A DNA stretch of 64,000 nt from a virus. The stretch spans positions 124,001-188,000 of the IMG/VR virus record IMGVR_UViG_3300033997_000243; one strand, written 5' to 3'. Below are positions 9,044 to 18,221 of the stretch, one piece after another; the stretch's first letter is position 1, and each line of letters starts with the position of its first letter. Both the position numbers and the translations under genes were made by a program. The notes under the pieces were generated by a model. It had not been told where the DNA came from. It searched no databases and saw only the letters and a program-made list of their open reading frames with translations.

Positions 9044-9045
9044 AG

Positions 9046-10167
9046 TTACACCATTGAGATCCAGTTTAAGTGTGACATAAATTCTTTTGGATAAGAACGA
9101 CCTTGCGATAACGCTTTATGCCAAATATCCAGCTTTATTTTTTCAGACAAAGGCACTCGAACCATTACAGAAAATTCGTTTGAAAAATCCCGCCAGTGTT
9201 TTGCAATTTCCATAATGCAATGTATTGCTTCTCTTGTCTCTGGTATAGAATCTTCTTTGCCACAAACGCGAACAAGTTTATCTACTAAAATGTAAAATTC
9301 TTGTGCGCGAATAATTCCGTGCGAAGTTGAAAAGTGATCTCTCGCAGACACCGAAAAATCTTTGACCTCAACCTGTTTAAAAAATCTACGCATTACATAA
9401 AACACATAAAGCGGAATGTGAATAACACAACCTGAAAATATATCCGCTTTATGTTGCTTTAAAAAATCCTTTAAAGTCTTTTCGTGTCCCATGATAGGAG
9501 TCCAAGACCCAAAGTTAACACTTAAAGCTTGAGCAGTCTTTTCTATTTGTTCTTCAGTCAACTTTAAAAGCTCGTCGGCAAAGATTCCTGTTTTAGATCT
9601 AAGCACTTGTTTTTTGTAAGGCGTGATATTGCAAAAGGCCATATCGTTGAAAAATCCGTTAGCCTTTTCGTACACACCTAAAAGCACAGCCATGTATGGT
9701 CTATAATCGATACGTTCACTATGAACAATAGCGAATCGTATTAGATCCAGATCACTAAAAGAAAAGTTTAATGCGTATTCTGGATTGACTTTATTGTCCA
9801 CACTTAAAAATTGATGAATCAGTTGAATACGCATTGACGTTAGTTTACGGTTATCCAAGTGATCTAACCAGCGCGACATAGAGATAATTTCAAGACGCTT
9901 AACCTGATTGTCTTGCATAAGCATCTTGATTAAAAAGTTTTCTTCTGCATCAGATGTTAAACCTTTATCTGTTGCAAAAGCAAGATTTGTGACATTTAGA
10001 TCGCCAAGAGCATTTAGAATTCTTGATGGAATTCCTTCACTCACATAACAGGCAACCATATCACGTTCGTAGGTTATGCCAAATAGTAAGTTGTGTTCTT
10101 TATCCACGACAAGAAAGCGTGGCTCTACAGGTAAATCAATTAAATGAATGTGACCTAAAAAGTGCAT
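9046..10167 (-). CDS. Hypothetical protein
   Basis: 373 residues, ATG preceded by the recurrent site GAGAGGATATT. Soluble, mixed fold: a beta-rich N-terminal third and a helical remainder. The segment FSFSDLDLIRF resembles FSDYDLVRFW in the 360-residue protein at 40992, too short a match to claim homology. No family recognised. Confidence 0.88.
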   Translation of the reverse strand: MHFLGHIHLIDLPVEPRFLVVDKEHNLLFGITYERDMVACYVSEGIPSRILNALGDLNVTNLAFATDKGLTSDAEENFLIKMLMQDNQVKRLEIISMSRWLDHLDNRKLTSMRIQLIHQFLSVDNKVNPEYALNFSFSDLDLIRFAIVHSERIDYRPYMAVLLGVYEKANGFFNDMAFCNITPYKKQVLRSKTGIFADELLKLTEEQIEKTAQALSVNFGSWTPIMGHEKTLKDFLKQHKADIFSGCVIHIPLYVFYVMRRFFKQVEVKDFSVSARDHFSTSHGIIRAQEFYILVDKLVRVCGKEDSIPETREAIHCIMEIAKHWRDFSNEFSVMVRVPLSEKIKLDIWHKALSQGRSYPKEFMSHLNWISMV

Positions 10168-10185
10168 AATATCCTCTCCACAGTT

Positions 10186-10830
10186 TTACAGGTTAAACCA
10201 AACTTTGTTAATCTTTTCTCGCATAGACTTTTCTTCAGCTCGTTTCAGTTGCCAAATTTTCTTTATAACCTTGTCAACTTCTTTAACGAATTCAACTGAA
10301 CCACTTTCAACAAATATTGACTTTTTACGAGCAGATGATATTTGATGATCTTTGAACGGAACTTCTGCCTTACCAACAGTTATTTTACCGTTGCCCATGC
10401 AACGTACATCAGAAATTGAAAGACGGCGAATTTTATTTAAGATAGTGCGAATAAAATCTTCCTGAATTTCATCGTTCTTTTCCCAAAGCTTATAGTGGCG
10501 AATCGCAAGTTGATCAGCTATCTCGCAATTCAATAAGCTTAATGCCGCACGTATATAAATTTCTTGCATTGCACCTTTGCATGTACAACGATGACCAGTC
10601 ACTGAACTGTTACGACTGTTACTGCTATGCCAATTGCCTTGAATATTGGCAGCTTCGGCTTTGCAGAAAACGCACCAATGATAACCAAACAACTCTACTG
10701 TTGTAGAACTAATTTCTGGATAAAGCGTAGAACTGTGGTTGTATCGAAAGTTGTCGGAAATGGCGCAACGATCCATAAGTAAATGCGGCTCGTTAGATAC
10801 TAAATGTGGAAAGCGTTCTTCATATTTCAT
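10186..10830 (-). CDS. Putative zinc-binding protein
   Basis: 214 residues, ATG preceded by AAGGGGAA. CVFC at about residues 53-56 and HRCTC at about 80-84 could form a treble-clef or zinc-ribbon site. The C-terminal third is Lys-rich and helical (VDKVIKKIWQLKRAEEK), suggesting nucleic-acid contact. No specific family recognised; overlaps the upstream gene by 4 bp (ATGA). Confidence 0.86.
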   Translation of the reverse strand: MKYEERFPHLVSNEPHLLMDRCAISDNFRYNHSSTLYPEISSTTVELFGYHWCVFCKAEAANIQGNWHSSNSRNSSVTGHRCTCKGAMQEIYIRAALSLLNCEIADQLAIRHYKLWEKNDEIQEDFIRTILNKIRRLSISDVRCMGNGKITVGKAEVPFKDHQISSARKKSIFVESGSVEFVKEVDKVIKKIWQLKRAEEKSMREKINKVWFNL

Positions 10831-11561
10831 AATTTCCCCTTATTCGATTTGCCTTGAAATTGTCTGCGACCTAAAATATTTTTACCAGCATTACTAGCTT
10901 GCTTAACCTCTTTTGCATAAGGCGCTACGGCTAAAGAGTAAGCATCTTCTCCGGCCCAAACCAACATAGCTAATAAATCCACCGGAACTAATTCATAGCC
11001 TTTTGGTATTAAACCAGAATCCCGTAATTCAGTTGGAGTCATTGGAGTAACATCGGCTTTGTCATAATCAGCACGAACAATATCAAAAGGCATATAAAAG
11101 TTTTTTCTTCTTTCAATCTGTCGTTGTTCGTATTCTAACTGTTCGCGTTTCTTATCAGCTTCTTGTAAAGGAAGTAACTGATTGATTATTTCAGACAAAC
11201 GTAAAGCTTCTCCATATCTGCAATCAAGAATATCCTTACCAAATTCATTATAAGAAAGCATGTAGTAAGAGTTTTCTTTTTCAAGCTTGAACTCTAAAGA
11301 TCTTCCGGCAAGAAAAGGGAAATCTTCAGCAAGTTCTTGTTCGAGTTCTGTTATTTCAGACTGAAAGATTTGGTCAAGTAGTTTATCGGCTTCTGTTGTG
11401 TTCTCCTCTCTAGGAATCAACTTCCCCACTTTCTGCATAAAGCGTTGAACATACCCAACAATTTTACACTGATCATGGTAGGCATCTAATACTTTTAACT
11501 GCTCAGCATCCGCAAACTTTCTTAAAGCGTAAATTTCGGAATCTGACAACTCTTTAGACAT
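10827..11561 (-). CDS. Hypothetical protein, Glu/Lys-rich helices
   Basis: 244 residues. The frame is open to 11651, but TTGGAG stands before the ATG at 11561 and a hairpin terminator lies at 11581-11594 inside the longer frame, so the shorter start is used. Residues 120-175 are highly charged and probably coiled (QEADKKREQLEYEQRQIERR); the C-terminus is basic (NILGRRQFQGKSNKGKL). No family recognised. Confidence 0.86.
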   Translation of the reverse strand: MSKELSDSEIYALRKFADAEQLKVLDAYHDQCKIVGYVQRFMQKVGKLIPREENTTEADKLLDQIFQSEITELEQELAEDFPFLAGRSLEFKLEKENSYYMLSYNEFGKDILDCRYGEALRLSEIINQLLPLQEADKKREQLEYEQRQIERRKNFYMPFDIVRADYDKADVTPMTPTELRDSGLIPKGYELVPVDLLAMLVWAGEDAYSLAVAPYAKEVKQASNAGKNILGRRQFQGKSNKGKL

Positions 11562-11577
11562 TTTAATCTCCAAAATA

Positions 11578-11596
11578 AATGGGGCCGAAGCCCCTT
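11578..11596 (-). terminator. UUCG-loop terminator after LemA-like gene
   Basis: GGGGCTTCGGCCCC (5-bp GC stem, TTCG loop) on the minus strand, followed by ATTTATTTT, directly after the TGA of the LemA-like gene. The interrupted T run suggests incomplete termination, so downstream genes may still be read from upstream. Confidence 0.65.
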
Positions 11597-11598
11597 TA

Positions 11599-12180
11599 TC
11601 AGAAAACAGATTTCGCTTGTTTAGTTTCGTAGGCTTCAACTGTAGAAGCATCTAAAACCAGATCGCACATGGCTAAACTGAATTCCTTTTTGTTGCTTTC
11701 ATCAGGACGACCAGCCATGCTGTACCACATACCACTCCAGCTGCGACCTAATTCATATTTAAAGGTTGTACAATCAGTATTCAAATTTTCCTGATGCACT
11801 CCATATTCATCACGACCTGAATCAATAAGCACTGCCATCTTTGTTACTAATTCGTTGTTGACCGGAATATTGTTTTCCTTCAACCATTGAACAGCTGCTT
11901 GAGAACCGTCAGCACCATAACGCGAAGTATTGCTGGAGGTTAAAAGATCTTTCAGTGCTTGAGTGTCCATGTTTTTCAGACCTTTCAGATCCTGCATTTT
12001 GAGTGTGTACTTACTTAAAGCAGATTGTGCAAGGCGATAAGTTGAACCTATCTTTACCTGAAAATCTGAACCGCGATCTTTGTAGTGAAAGTAGGTTGCA
12101 GCAAATGCAGCTGCAATTAAAAACAACGAACCTAAGATACCGAGAAAAATACCCAGTGCCGAACCTTTTTGCATTTTCAT
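11599..12180 (-). CDS. LemA-like membrane-anchored protein
   Basis: 193 residues: short basic start, one membrane segment (about 8-30), then helices. The order YGADGSQAAVQWLKENN, then SGRDEYGVHQENL, resembles the phage branch of LemA proteins (RYxxxxxxxKxxKExNPxLD, then GRxEFxxxQ). In bacteria LemA-type proteins are often encoded beside TPM-domain membrane proteins, and here the next upstream gene is a cysteine-rich, TPM-like membrane protein overlapping by 4 bp. Likely located in the inner membrane facing the periplasm; molecular role unknown. Confidence 0.65.
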   Translation of the reverse strand: MKMQKGSALGIFLGILGSLFLIAAAFAATYFHYKDRGSDFQVKIGSTYRLAQSALSKYTLKMQDLKGLKNMDTQALKDLLTSSNTSRYGADGSQAAVQWLKENNIPVNNELVTKMAVLIDSGRDEYGVHQENLNTDCTTFKYELGRSWSGMWYSMAGRPDESNKKEFSLAMCDLVLDASTVEAYETKQAKSVF

Positions 12181-13325
12181 AAATTTACTTCCCTCATTTT
12201 ACGTGAAATAAAATAACTGACTAACAAGTTTAAGGATGCCATGATAAATGAAAACCACAGCGGTATCTGAACTTCAGATTTCTTTTTAGCAAAAGTCTCG
12301 GCAGGTAAACGAACAAAAAGTTTATCCACCATTTCTAATTGCGAATCCACTAACTGCGGAGTGAACGGTTTACCGACAGACATGAATTTAAGTTCAGTCA
12401 ATAGTTCCCTGTTGTTCATTCCTTTTGCGTATGTATTTGCGTTGAACCAAAGAATTTCATTACCTTCTTGATTCATGCCCAACATTATTATCAGATCATT
12501 CTTTTTGCCACCCGCCCATTTTGACATAGTGGCATAAAAATAATCAGGACTTTCTTCGGTCAGAACATAAATAATGTTGATTTGTTTCTGGCTGCCTTTA
12601 ACAGTGAGCCAACGACTAACTTTTTCGTTTAGCCAACTGGTTCCAGCTTTGGTTGTATTCAACACGCGATTATAATCAAAGTAGTTGTATACTTCTGGAT
12701 AATTGTGCAGTGTTCCCGCATAGCGCTCTTCCAAACTTTCTGATTTGAAATTTAGACTGTTATCACCTATCAACAGAAAGTTTTCATAACTATTTTCGGC
12801 TGATGCAGGATCACCTACTCGAAGCGAAGCCCAATAAGGTGGGGTATTTAAACCTTGTCTATTGTTTGGGCCACGAGAAATAGTGAAGGTTCCAACTGTG
12901 GTAAATACATCCCAGTCAACATCGTAGTCATGTTCGTAGCACGTTGAACATTTGCGCGTACAACTTTTGCTTCCATCGCTTCGTTTTGTACATACATCAT
13001 GGCAAGGTGGACACGAAAAAGAATGGCTACAACTAACTTCATCACGTTGTTTTCCAACCACACTACCATTTAATATTTCAAAGTCAGAAGAGGCTGTTGT
13101 TAAATAGATAAAGAAAAATATCATACTGAAAGCCGCAACGAACGTATTACCTAGTGCGCTTATACCAAATTCTTTCAGCGTTATTTTCTCAAAGTTGGTA
13201 TGCTCAATTCTAGGTCGTCTATACTTAGGTATATTCGGATCAACTGGTGCGTCTTTATGTCTGAACCAACACACGAAAGTTGTGACAAATCCAAACAAAA
13301 GACAGATAAAAAAGTGCTGCATCAT
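12177..13325 (-). CDS. Cysteine-rich membrane protein, TPM-like core
   Basis: 382 residues. Two N-terminal membrane segments (about 3-20, 52-77) and one near the C-terminus (358-376). After the second comes a dense cluster of seven cysteines (about 100-131: CSHSFSC, CHDVC, CTRKCSTC) ending in CYEHDYDVDW. Later QINIIYVLTEE, AGGKKNDLIIMLGM and a C-terminal helix resemble a TPM-type alpha/beta domain. I recall phage and bacterial membrane proteins with the same order (cysteine cluster, YxDHYxVxW, SYxNY, GGKKNDxxxxIG), often beside LemA-like genes. Function unknown, probably membrane or redox-related. Confidence 0.72.
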   Translation of the reverse strand: MMQHFFICLLFGFVTTFVCWFRHKDAPVDPNIPKYRRPRIEHTNFEKITLKEFGISALGNTFVAAFSMIFFFIYLTTASSDFEILNGSVVGKQRDEVSCSHSFSCPPCHDVCTKRSDGSKSCTRKCSTCYEHDYDVDWDVFTTVGTFTISRGPNNRQGLNTPPYWASLRVGDPASAENSYENFLLIGDNSLNFKSESLEERYAGTLHNYPEVYNYFDYNRVLNTTKAGTSWLNEKVSRWLTVKGSQKQINIIYVLTEESPDYFYATMSKWAGGKKNDLIIMLGMNQEGNEILWFNANTYAKGMNNRELLTELKFMSVGKPFTPQLVDSQLEMVDKLFVRLPAETFAKKKSEVQIPLWFSFIMASLNLLVSYFISRKMREVNL

Positions 13326-13927
13326 TTGCGTTCACCATATCTTTTTAAATAATAGGTCTTACCTGCTTCAAGGTGAGCAGCTTCGTCAAGCTCTATTAAA
13401 AGTTTAATACGCTGTTCAAACTCTTCTTCAGTTTCTTGAAATCTGCGCTGAAGTAAAGCTTTCATTACCAAAGAAAGATCCTTTGTTTTCCAGCGAATTA
13501 CTACACCACGAAAATCTACACGCTGGCCTTTTTCTGAAACACCGTCGAAAATATCAGTAAAGGGTGAAACAAACTCTATACGCAGTGACTTGATATTAAT
13601 GAGATTTTCTAAAATCAGTTCAATGGCGTCAACACCTTCAACCGTGTATACAAGCAGCATGTAACCAGAAGAGTCTGGTACAAACTCTCTCGCCTTTTTA
13701 GAAAAGCCAAAATGTTTTTCGATTTGACCCATTGAGAAAGATTGACCGCTGCACGAATACAAAGATGTCACACCATAGTTTGTGTTGATATAGTGTAGAA
13801 CATCGGACAAAGCAGGATCTATTGCATCAATCGAATCTTCAGGTTCAAGATATTTAACGGCTTCCCACTCGCGTTTAAAGTGAGAATACAATTGGTCATC
13901 TATTGCAAATTGCTTTACAAAATTCAT
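13322..13927 (-). CDS. Hypothetical protein, GVTSLYSCSG family
   Basis: 201 residues. The start at 13927 is chosen because GGAGTAACC immediately precedes it; the 11 extra codons upstream would overlap the next gene. Contains INTNYGVTSLYSCSG followed by a hydrophobic strand (YMLLVYTVEG) and VIRWKTKDLS. The same order occurs in the protein at 88-837. The SCSG motif recurs in uncharacterised phage proteins; no activity is known to me. Confidence 0.85.
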   Translation of the reverse strand: MNFVKQFAIDDQLYSHFKREWEAVKYLEPEDSIDAIDPALSDVLHYINTNYGVTSLYSCSGQSFSMGQIEKHFGFSKKAREFVPDSSGYMLLVYTVEGVDAIELILENLINIKSLRIEFVSPFTDIFDGVSEKGQRVDFRGVVIRWKTKDLSLVMKALLQRRFQETEEEFEQRIKLLIELDEAAHLEAGKTYYLKRYGERK

Positions 13928-13929
13928 GG

Positions 13930-14577
13930 TTACTCCAAAACATAATCGTCGTATTTGCAACCACGAGTAGCTGCAAAATCTTCAAATAAAGAAAGTAAAA
14001 CAGGATTAGAAATTTTATAACCGCTGCTTACATAAAACCGCGAAACCATCCAAACACGTTGAGTGTCAGAGCAAGCATAAAACTCAACAAAATCTCTGAA
14101 AGAATAAAGTTCACATTCGCTTTGGACATTTCCATCAACAACTACTTTTGTCCGGCAGTTCATTAACTGAGTTGCATACGAAGTTTTTAAAGCGCTGTGT
14201 TTCTTTTCAATTACCTGAATGGCGTCAGCAACAAATTCCAGAAACGGAATTTTGATACCAACATCAGAACATTCCAGAGTAGCTTTTCTCCAAGCATTCA
14301 TTGCAGCAGTCGGAGTTAAACCTGAACCTTGTACGTTAAGTGTGCCGATACGCAAACTTTCACCAACCGAATATTTGAAACCAGCAATCATGTTGCCTAC
14401 TGAGAAAATCTTGTCATCAACTATTTCAAGGTTTTCCACAGTTTCTGTGTTGGCAGTTAAAGTTTGACCAGACATCAACTTTACTTCAAAAAGAATTCCA
14501 GCTTCTGAATGTTGCACCTTTACATAATCAACTGTTTTAAGTTTGCGCGGCATCTGATTTTCCTTTTGTCGGCTCAT
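13930..14577 (-). CDS. Hypothetical beta-rich protein
   Basis: Up to 215 residues. Two starts are plausible: ATG at 14577 in an ATGA overlap with the upstream stop, or the ATG eight codons later preceded by AAAGGAAA. N-terminal half is beta-rich (YVKVQHSEAGILFEVKLMSGQTL), C-terminal half alpha/beta. No family recognised. Confidence 0.83.
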   Translation of the reverse strand: MSRQKENQMPRKLKTVDYVKVQHSEAGILFEVKLMSGQTLTANTETVENLEIVDDKIFSVGNMIAGFKYSVGESLRIGTLNVQGSGLTPTAAMNAWRKATLECSDVGIKIPFLEFVADAIQVIEKKHSALKTSYATQLMNCRTKVVVDGNVQSECELYSFRDFVEFYACSDTQRVWMVSRFYVSSGYKISNPVLLSLFEDFAATRGCKYDDYVLE

Positions 14578-15218
14578 TCGCTTATCTCCAATGTGTTTTC
14601 AGAACCACTGCGGCATAAAAACTTTTGCTGTTGGTGTTTGTAGTAATACAGCACTTGAAAACGCGCGTCAGCTAATTTGGCCTCGGTTAATGGCGTGTCT
14701 GAATAAACTACACGATCCGTTTCAGCAAACAGATCTGGTTCAAACTTACCAAAGGCCGTGTAATAAATAAAGCGAGTAAGCATTGAATACTCTGGTTGTG
14801 CAAGGCTGCGAACCTTTCCACCGATACCAACAAAACCTACTGTTCTATACTCATGATCCAAATCAATTGCTTTTGCATAAAGATCCATCACTTGTTTGGC
14901 TGTCAAAGAATCGCACACGTAAGCTGCAAACAAAATGCTTAGCATTGGCATATACGCAAAATCAACGGAATCAAAAACATCAATAACGTGATTCGGTAAA
15001 TATGCAAAATTGTCTGGCTCAAGTGCCTGAAGAAATGCACAATCTTTTTTGATGTGCGCTGACAGCATGTGCGTGTAAGCATACTCAATCAAAAAACTAA
15101 GATGAATCATGTGAAGTAATCCACATGCTTCATATTGATCTGCATCCTTTGGGTATTCCAAGTTTGTACGCATGTGCTGCGGAATAATTCCGACCGAAAT
15201 AGAAACTACGTTGTCCAT
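14574..15218 (-). CDS. Hypothetical helical protein
   Basis: 214 residues, ATG preceded by GAGGATATTT. Rich in aromatic residues and histidine in a helical N-terminal half; two moderately hydrophobic stretches (about 33-50 and 95-110) could be buried helices rather than membrane segments. No family recognised. Confidence 0.86.
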   Translation of the reverse strand: MDNVVSISVGIIPQHMRTNLEYPKDADQYEACGLLHMIHLSFLIEYAYTHMLSAHIKKDCAFLQALEPDNFAYLPNHVIDVFDSVDFAYMPMLSILFAAYVCDSLTAKQVMDLYAKAIDLDHEYRTVGFVGIGGKVRSLAQPEYSMLTRFIYYTAFGKFEPDLFAETDRVVYSDTPLTEAKLADARFQVLYYYKHQQQKFLCRSGSENTLEISE

Positions 15219-15243
15219 AAAATATCCTCTGATATATAAACTC

Positions 15244-15254
15244 TGATTTACAGT
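15244..15254 (-). repeat. Post-stop motif ACTGTAAATCA, copy 2
   Basis: Second copy of the 11-nt motif, here overlapping the last base of the TAA that ends the gene at 15254-15850. Same position relative to a stop codon as copies at 8715, 40196 and 61736. Confidence 0.5.
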
Positions 15255-15850
15255 TAATGGTTAAATTGATTTCCAATATGAAAATCTTTGAAAATTTCTA
15301 AAACCCAATCAGCAGAAGTTCCATACTTTGCTAAAAAGTTTGCGAACGCATCTATTCGATAGCCTTCTTTTTCGTTAGTTTGGTACGCTTTAATAACACC
15401 CTTCAATGTGATTTGATATTCGATCATAAAATCCGAACAATCATCCACAGTATTCAGAGCTAATATCTGATTAACAAGTCTGGTGCGTGTCTTTTCAACT
15501 AGATCGTTCAGACTTAGATTGTAATCTGGATGATCTGGTGAGTTACATACCACTTTGCTATGATAAAATTCCACACTGGGAACCAGCATTGCTTCTATTG
15601 TAATAGCGCAAACTTTTTGAGCCAACTTCAAACTTACATTCGGCACGAAAATAATAAAGCTTTCGGCAGCCTGAGCCAGATTGTTTTGCAGTTCATCAAA
15701 GCTAGATGAATGATTAAGAATAGAAAAGTCCAGAATGTTGAACAACACTACAGGTACTGATCTTTCAAAGTAAGGTGGTAAATTCTCGTGCATTTCCATA
15801 AACGAAATATCCACTTCACTGTGACTAGGTAACATCTGTAATATTTTCAT
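15254..15850 (-). CDS. Hypothetical protein
   Basis: 198 residues. The frame extends to 15943, but GAGGATATT directly precedes the ATG at 15850 and a hairpin at 15871-15888 lies within the longer frame, so the short start is used. Soluble alpha/beta protein; no motif recognised. Confidence 0.86.
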   Translation of the reverse strand: MKILQMLPSHSEVDISFMEMHENLPPYFERSVPVVLFNILDFSILNHSSSFDELQNNLAQAAESFIIFVPNVSLKLAQKVCAITIEAMLVPSVEFYHSKVVCNSPDHPDYNLSLNDLVEKTRTRLVNQILALNTVDDCSDFMIEYQITLKGVIKAYQTNEKEGYRIDAFANFLAKYGTSADWVLEIFKDFHIGNQFNH

Positions 15851-15870
15851 AATATCCTCTTGTACAAATT

Positions 15871-15888
15871 GGTGGGAAAATTCCCACC
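15871..15888 (-). terminator. Hairpin after the 372-residue gene
   Basis: Perfect palindrome GGTGGGAATTTTCCCACC, 3 bases beyond the stop codon, followed on the minus strand by AATTTG. The missing T tract makes it a weak terminator; it may instead protect the transcript's 3' end. Confidence 0.45.
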
Positions 15889-15891
15889 CTA

Positions 15892-17010
15892 CTACTTGAT
15901 TTCTAGCAGACCAACAATCATTTTCTTGACCGTTTTTCCGCACTCTTTCAGAACACGAACACTTTCTTCGATGTCCTGAATTTTCACCATTACGTAATCA
16001 CGTTCTCTTGCCGTCAGCAATTTCATTTGATCGCTGTTGATAACTTCTTCTGCGTTATCCAAAAGTTCTTTAACGCAAGAATTGTGATCACAATTAAAGT
16101 GATTCATGTCCTGAATTAGCATAGAGGCCAGATGCGTGTTACCACGAATGCTTTTACCGCCTTTGTTACTAACAAACATTGGATTTTCGATTTCTTTAGC
16201 CTCGGCCTTTGCTACATAACGCTCAATAGTAACATTGAGTCGTGTCAGCAATTTAACGCAATCACGCTGCATTAAAAGTTTGTAATAAAAATAACGGTAA
16301 AAGTGTGTTGCATTTTGCATGGCCCAAAGTTTGGCTGTACGCGCACGACCAGCTGCATCAACATTACGAACATTGCGCTTTATTAATTTAAGTTCGTGCT
16401 TTTCTAACTTACGTTTGTTCTTACGTGAGCCAGCACGAATCATAAAACGATCACCCGCTGAATTCATGCAAAGCTGTGTAAGTTCTTTGCGTATAGCCGT
16501 GCGTGATTTACTTGCGGCCAAAAGCTTTTCCATTGACGTAGTTTTCAACGGGCCATTTTCTATCAGATGAAGGCAAAGCGCTGTAGCACAATCCAACATC
16601 ATATAGTTTTTGTATTTAGAAACCCGTTTTTCTGCTTCACGCGGATCTACATTCGGATCACGCACAATCCGTTCTTTATGATTGTCAGCTACTTCCTGAG
16701 TGATAGACTTTTTCGCGGCCAGCCAATCTAACCATTCGTTAAAGCTCATACCACAATAGCCGGAACCTGAATCTTCAGCGTATGTGCTGAATTCAAAACG
16801 CAAACGATCAAAAAGTTCGCGCAGCGTTTCGCCGGTTTTTGGATCACGATGCTGAACAAAATATTTGTCAGTCAGCAGATCTGTATAGAAAGCCCCATCT
16901 AATTCTTCGGCACGGAATTGCCCGTGAAAAATTTCAGTAACGGTGATTACTGGAGATCCAACAGAAAACTGTGGACGTAAATGATAAACTTGACCTACTT
17001 TAATTTCCAT
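15892..17010 (-). CDS. Hypothetical protein, SH3-like start and basic core
   Basis: 372 residues, ATG preceded by GAGAGGATATT. The N-terminus (VGQVYHL, then VITVTEI and the FYTDLLTDKYF strand) reads like an SH3 or KOW-like barrel and parallels the start of the protein at 44977 (VGQQIWI, ITVTEV). The middle (about 185-235) is very basic (GSRKNKRKLEKHELKLIKR), consistent with RNA or DNA binding. No named family recognised. Confidence 0.87.
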   Translation of the reverse strand: MEIKVGQVYHLRPQFSVGSPVITVTEIFHGQFRAEELDGAFYTDLLTDKYFVQHRDPKTGETLRELFDRLRFEFSTYAEDSGSGYCGMSFNEWLDWLAAKKSITQEVADNHKERIVRDPNVDPREAEKRVSKYKNYMMLDCATALCLHLIENGPLKTTSMEKLLAASKSRTAIRKELTQLCMNSAGDRFMIRAGSRKNKRKLEKHELKLIKRNVRNVDAAGRARTAKLWAMQNATHFYRYFYYKLLMQRDCVKLLTRLNVTIERYVAKAEAKEIENPMFVSNKGGKSIRGNTHLASMLIQDMNHFNCDHNSCVKELLDNAEEVINSDQMKLLTARERDYVMVKIQDIEESVRVLKECGKTVKKMIVGLLEIK

Positions 17011-17020
17011 AATATCCTCT

Positions 17021-17221
17021 CTATCTTTTTACTTTTAAACACCTGTCCATCGCGTGTATTAGTGCGAACGGCCCAAGCAGAACAAGAAGAATACATTCCA
17101 ACCTAAAAAGTTCAGTACCTTTTACATCGAAAAATTCTTCCTTCGGCATAATAATTACAGCGAGTATTCCAGAACCAAACCAGAATAACAGAAAAAGAAG
17201 CAGAAATAAAAATTCACTCAT
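17021..17221 (-). CDS. Small membrane protein
   Basis: 66 residues, ATG preceded by AAGGAGAC. Two hydrophobic segments (about 3-24 and 40-56) joined by a charged loop, with a basic C-terminus (MDRCLKVKR), fitting an inner-membrane hairpin. No family recognised. Confidence 0.82.
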   Translation of the reverse strand: MSEFLFLLLFLLFWFGSGILAVIIMPKEEFFDVKGTELFRLECILLVLLGPFALIHAMDRCLKVKR

Positions 17222-17233
17222 TTCTGTCTCCTT

Positions 17234-17716
17234 CTAACCTGCATTTCTTCTGAACTCTAAAAGCTTTTGCTCTAAGTTTCGCAATTCGCCGTTTAATTTA
17301 TTCCATTCGGTTTCATAAGAACCAACATACTCTATCAAATTTACTTTAACACCAACTTTTTTCAAAAGCTTATCCAACGACATAACATCTTTAGAATCAA
17401 GTAGTGGCGCTGGCGGTAAACTTTCGTAGCCGCAAAATTTAACGTCCATAAGGTATTCAGCTAAATCCGCAAGACGATTCGCAGTCACTTGATCAATCTT
17501 ATCTGAATAAGCAACTTCCATTAGCTTACAGGCAACTGCATGATTCAGACCTTTCCATCTGGCAAGAAATTTATGCCGTACATTAACATAGCTTTCAAAC
17601 AAAGGCCAAATTTCTGTGTCACCAAGCACCCTATAGATTCGCTTTTCCGTTTTCTTACCTATAGGGAAAATTGGAGTTCCACTTATAATGCAAGCACTTC
17701 TCAAAACATCAAGCAT
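17234..17716 (-). CDS. Hypothetical helical protein
   Basis: 160 residues. The start at 17716 is preferred because AAGGTGG stands seven bases upstream; the longer frame to 17782 would run into the neighbouring gene. Helical, ending in a likely coiled coil (ELRNLEQKLLEFRR). No family recognised. Confidence 0.84.
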   Translation of the reverse strand: MLDVLRSACIISGTPIFPIGKKTEKRIYRVLGDTEIWPLFESYVNVRHKFLARWKGLNHAVACKLMEVAYSDKIDQVTANRLADLAEYLMDVKFCGYESLPPAPLLDSKDVMSLDKLLKKVGVKVNLIEYVGSYETEWNKLNGELRNLEQKLLEFRRNAG

Positions 17717-17726
17717 ACAAACCACC

Positions 17727-18212
17727 TTAGATAGTTTTTGCAATCGTTTCAATATTCGCCAACGACAGACAAATAATATCAAACTCTTTTTGTTGAGTCC
17801 GATGAATTTGCATTCCAGATAAAGCAGCTTTTATGTCATTTACTTCTGCCAGCAACTTTCCTTCGGCTTGAAGTCGTGCCGTTGCTCTGTCAATCTTTGC
17901 TGTCGGTTCTTCTTCCAAAGTTTTCCAAAGCGTGATATTAATAATTCCTTCACGTTCACCTTTTTCACCTGAAGTCGTTACAGTAACTTTGACCCAACCC
18001 AAGGATAGATAATGGGCTTTGACTTTTTCACGTAACACAAATAACGCGCTGCCAAAATCTTTGTACAGATCCAGCTGAAGGTAGATATGGTCTGGATGCC
18101 AGTTGATAAACCATCCGGCCTCAACTTTACCCTGAAATTGTTTATCCAATTCAGCCAATAAATCGGCCAATGTCAAATTTGTTTTTGGAGCTAAAGCATC
18201 TGGTTTGAACAT
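17727..18212 (-). CDS. Hypothetical protein with GW beta module
   Basis: 161 residues, ATG preceded by TAGGAGAA. Residues about 20-100 form a module ending LGWVKVTVTTSGEKGEREG, then IINITL. The same layout (a Y/F helix, GW, two strands, G, IxITL or ITI) occurs in the proteins at 23480 and 37173, which I take as a paralogous domain family. The C-terminal part is a helix with no match. Function unknown. Confidence 0.85.
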   Translation of the reverse strand: MFKPDALAPKTNLTLADLLAELDKQFQGKVEAGWFINWHPDHIYLQLDLYKDFGSALFVLREKVKAHYLSLGWVKVTVTTSGEKGEREGIINITLWKTLEEEPTAKIDRATARLQAEGKLLAEVNDIKAALSGMQIHRTQQKEFDIICLSLANIETIAKTI

Positions 18213-18221
18213 TTCGTTCTC

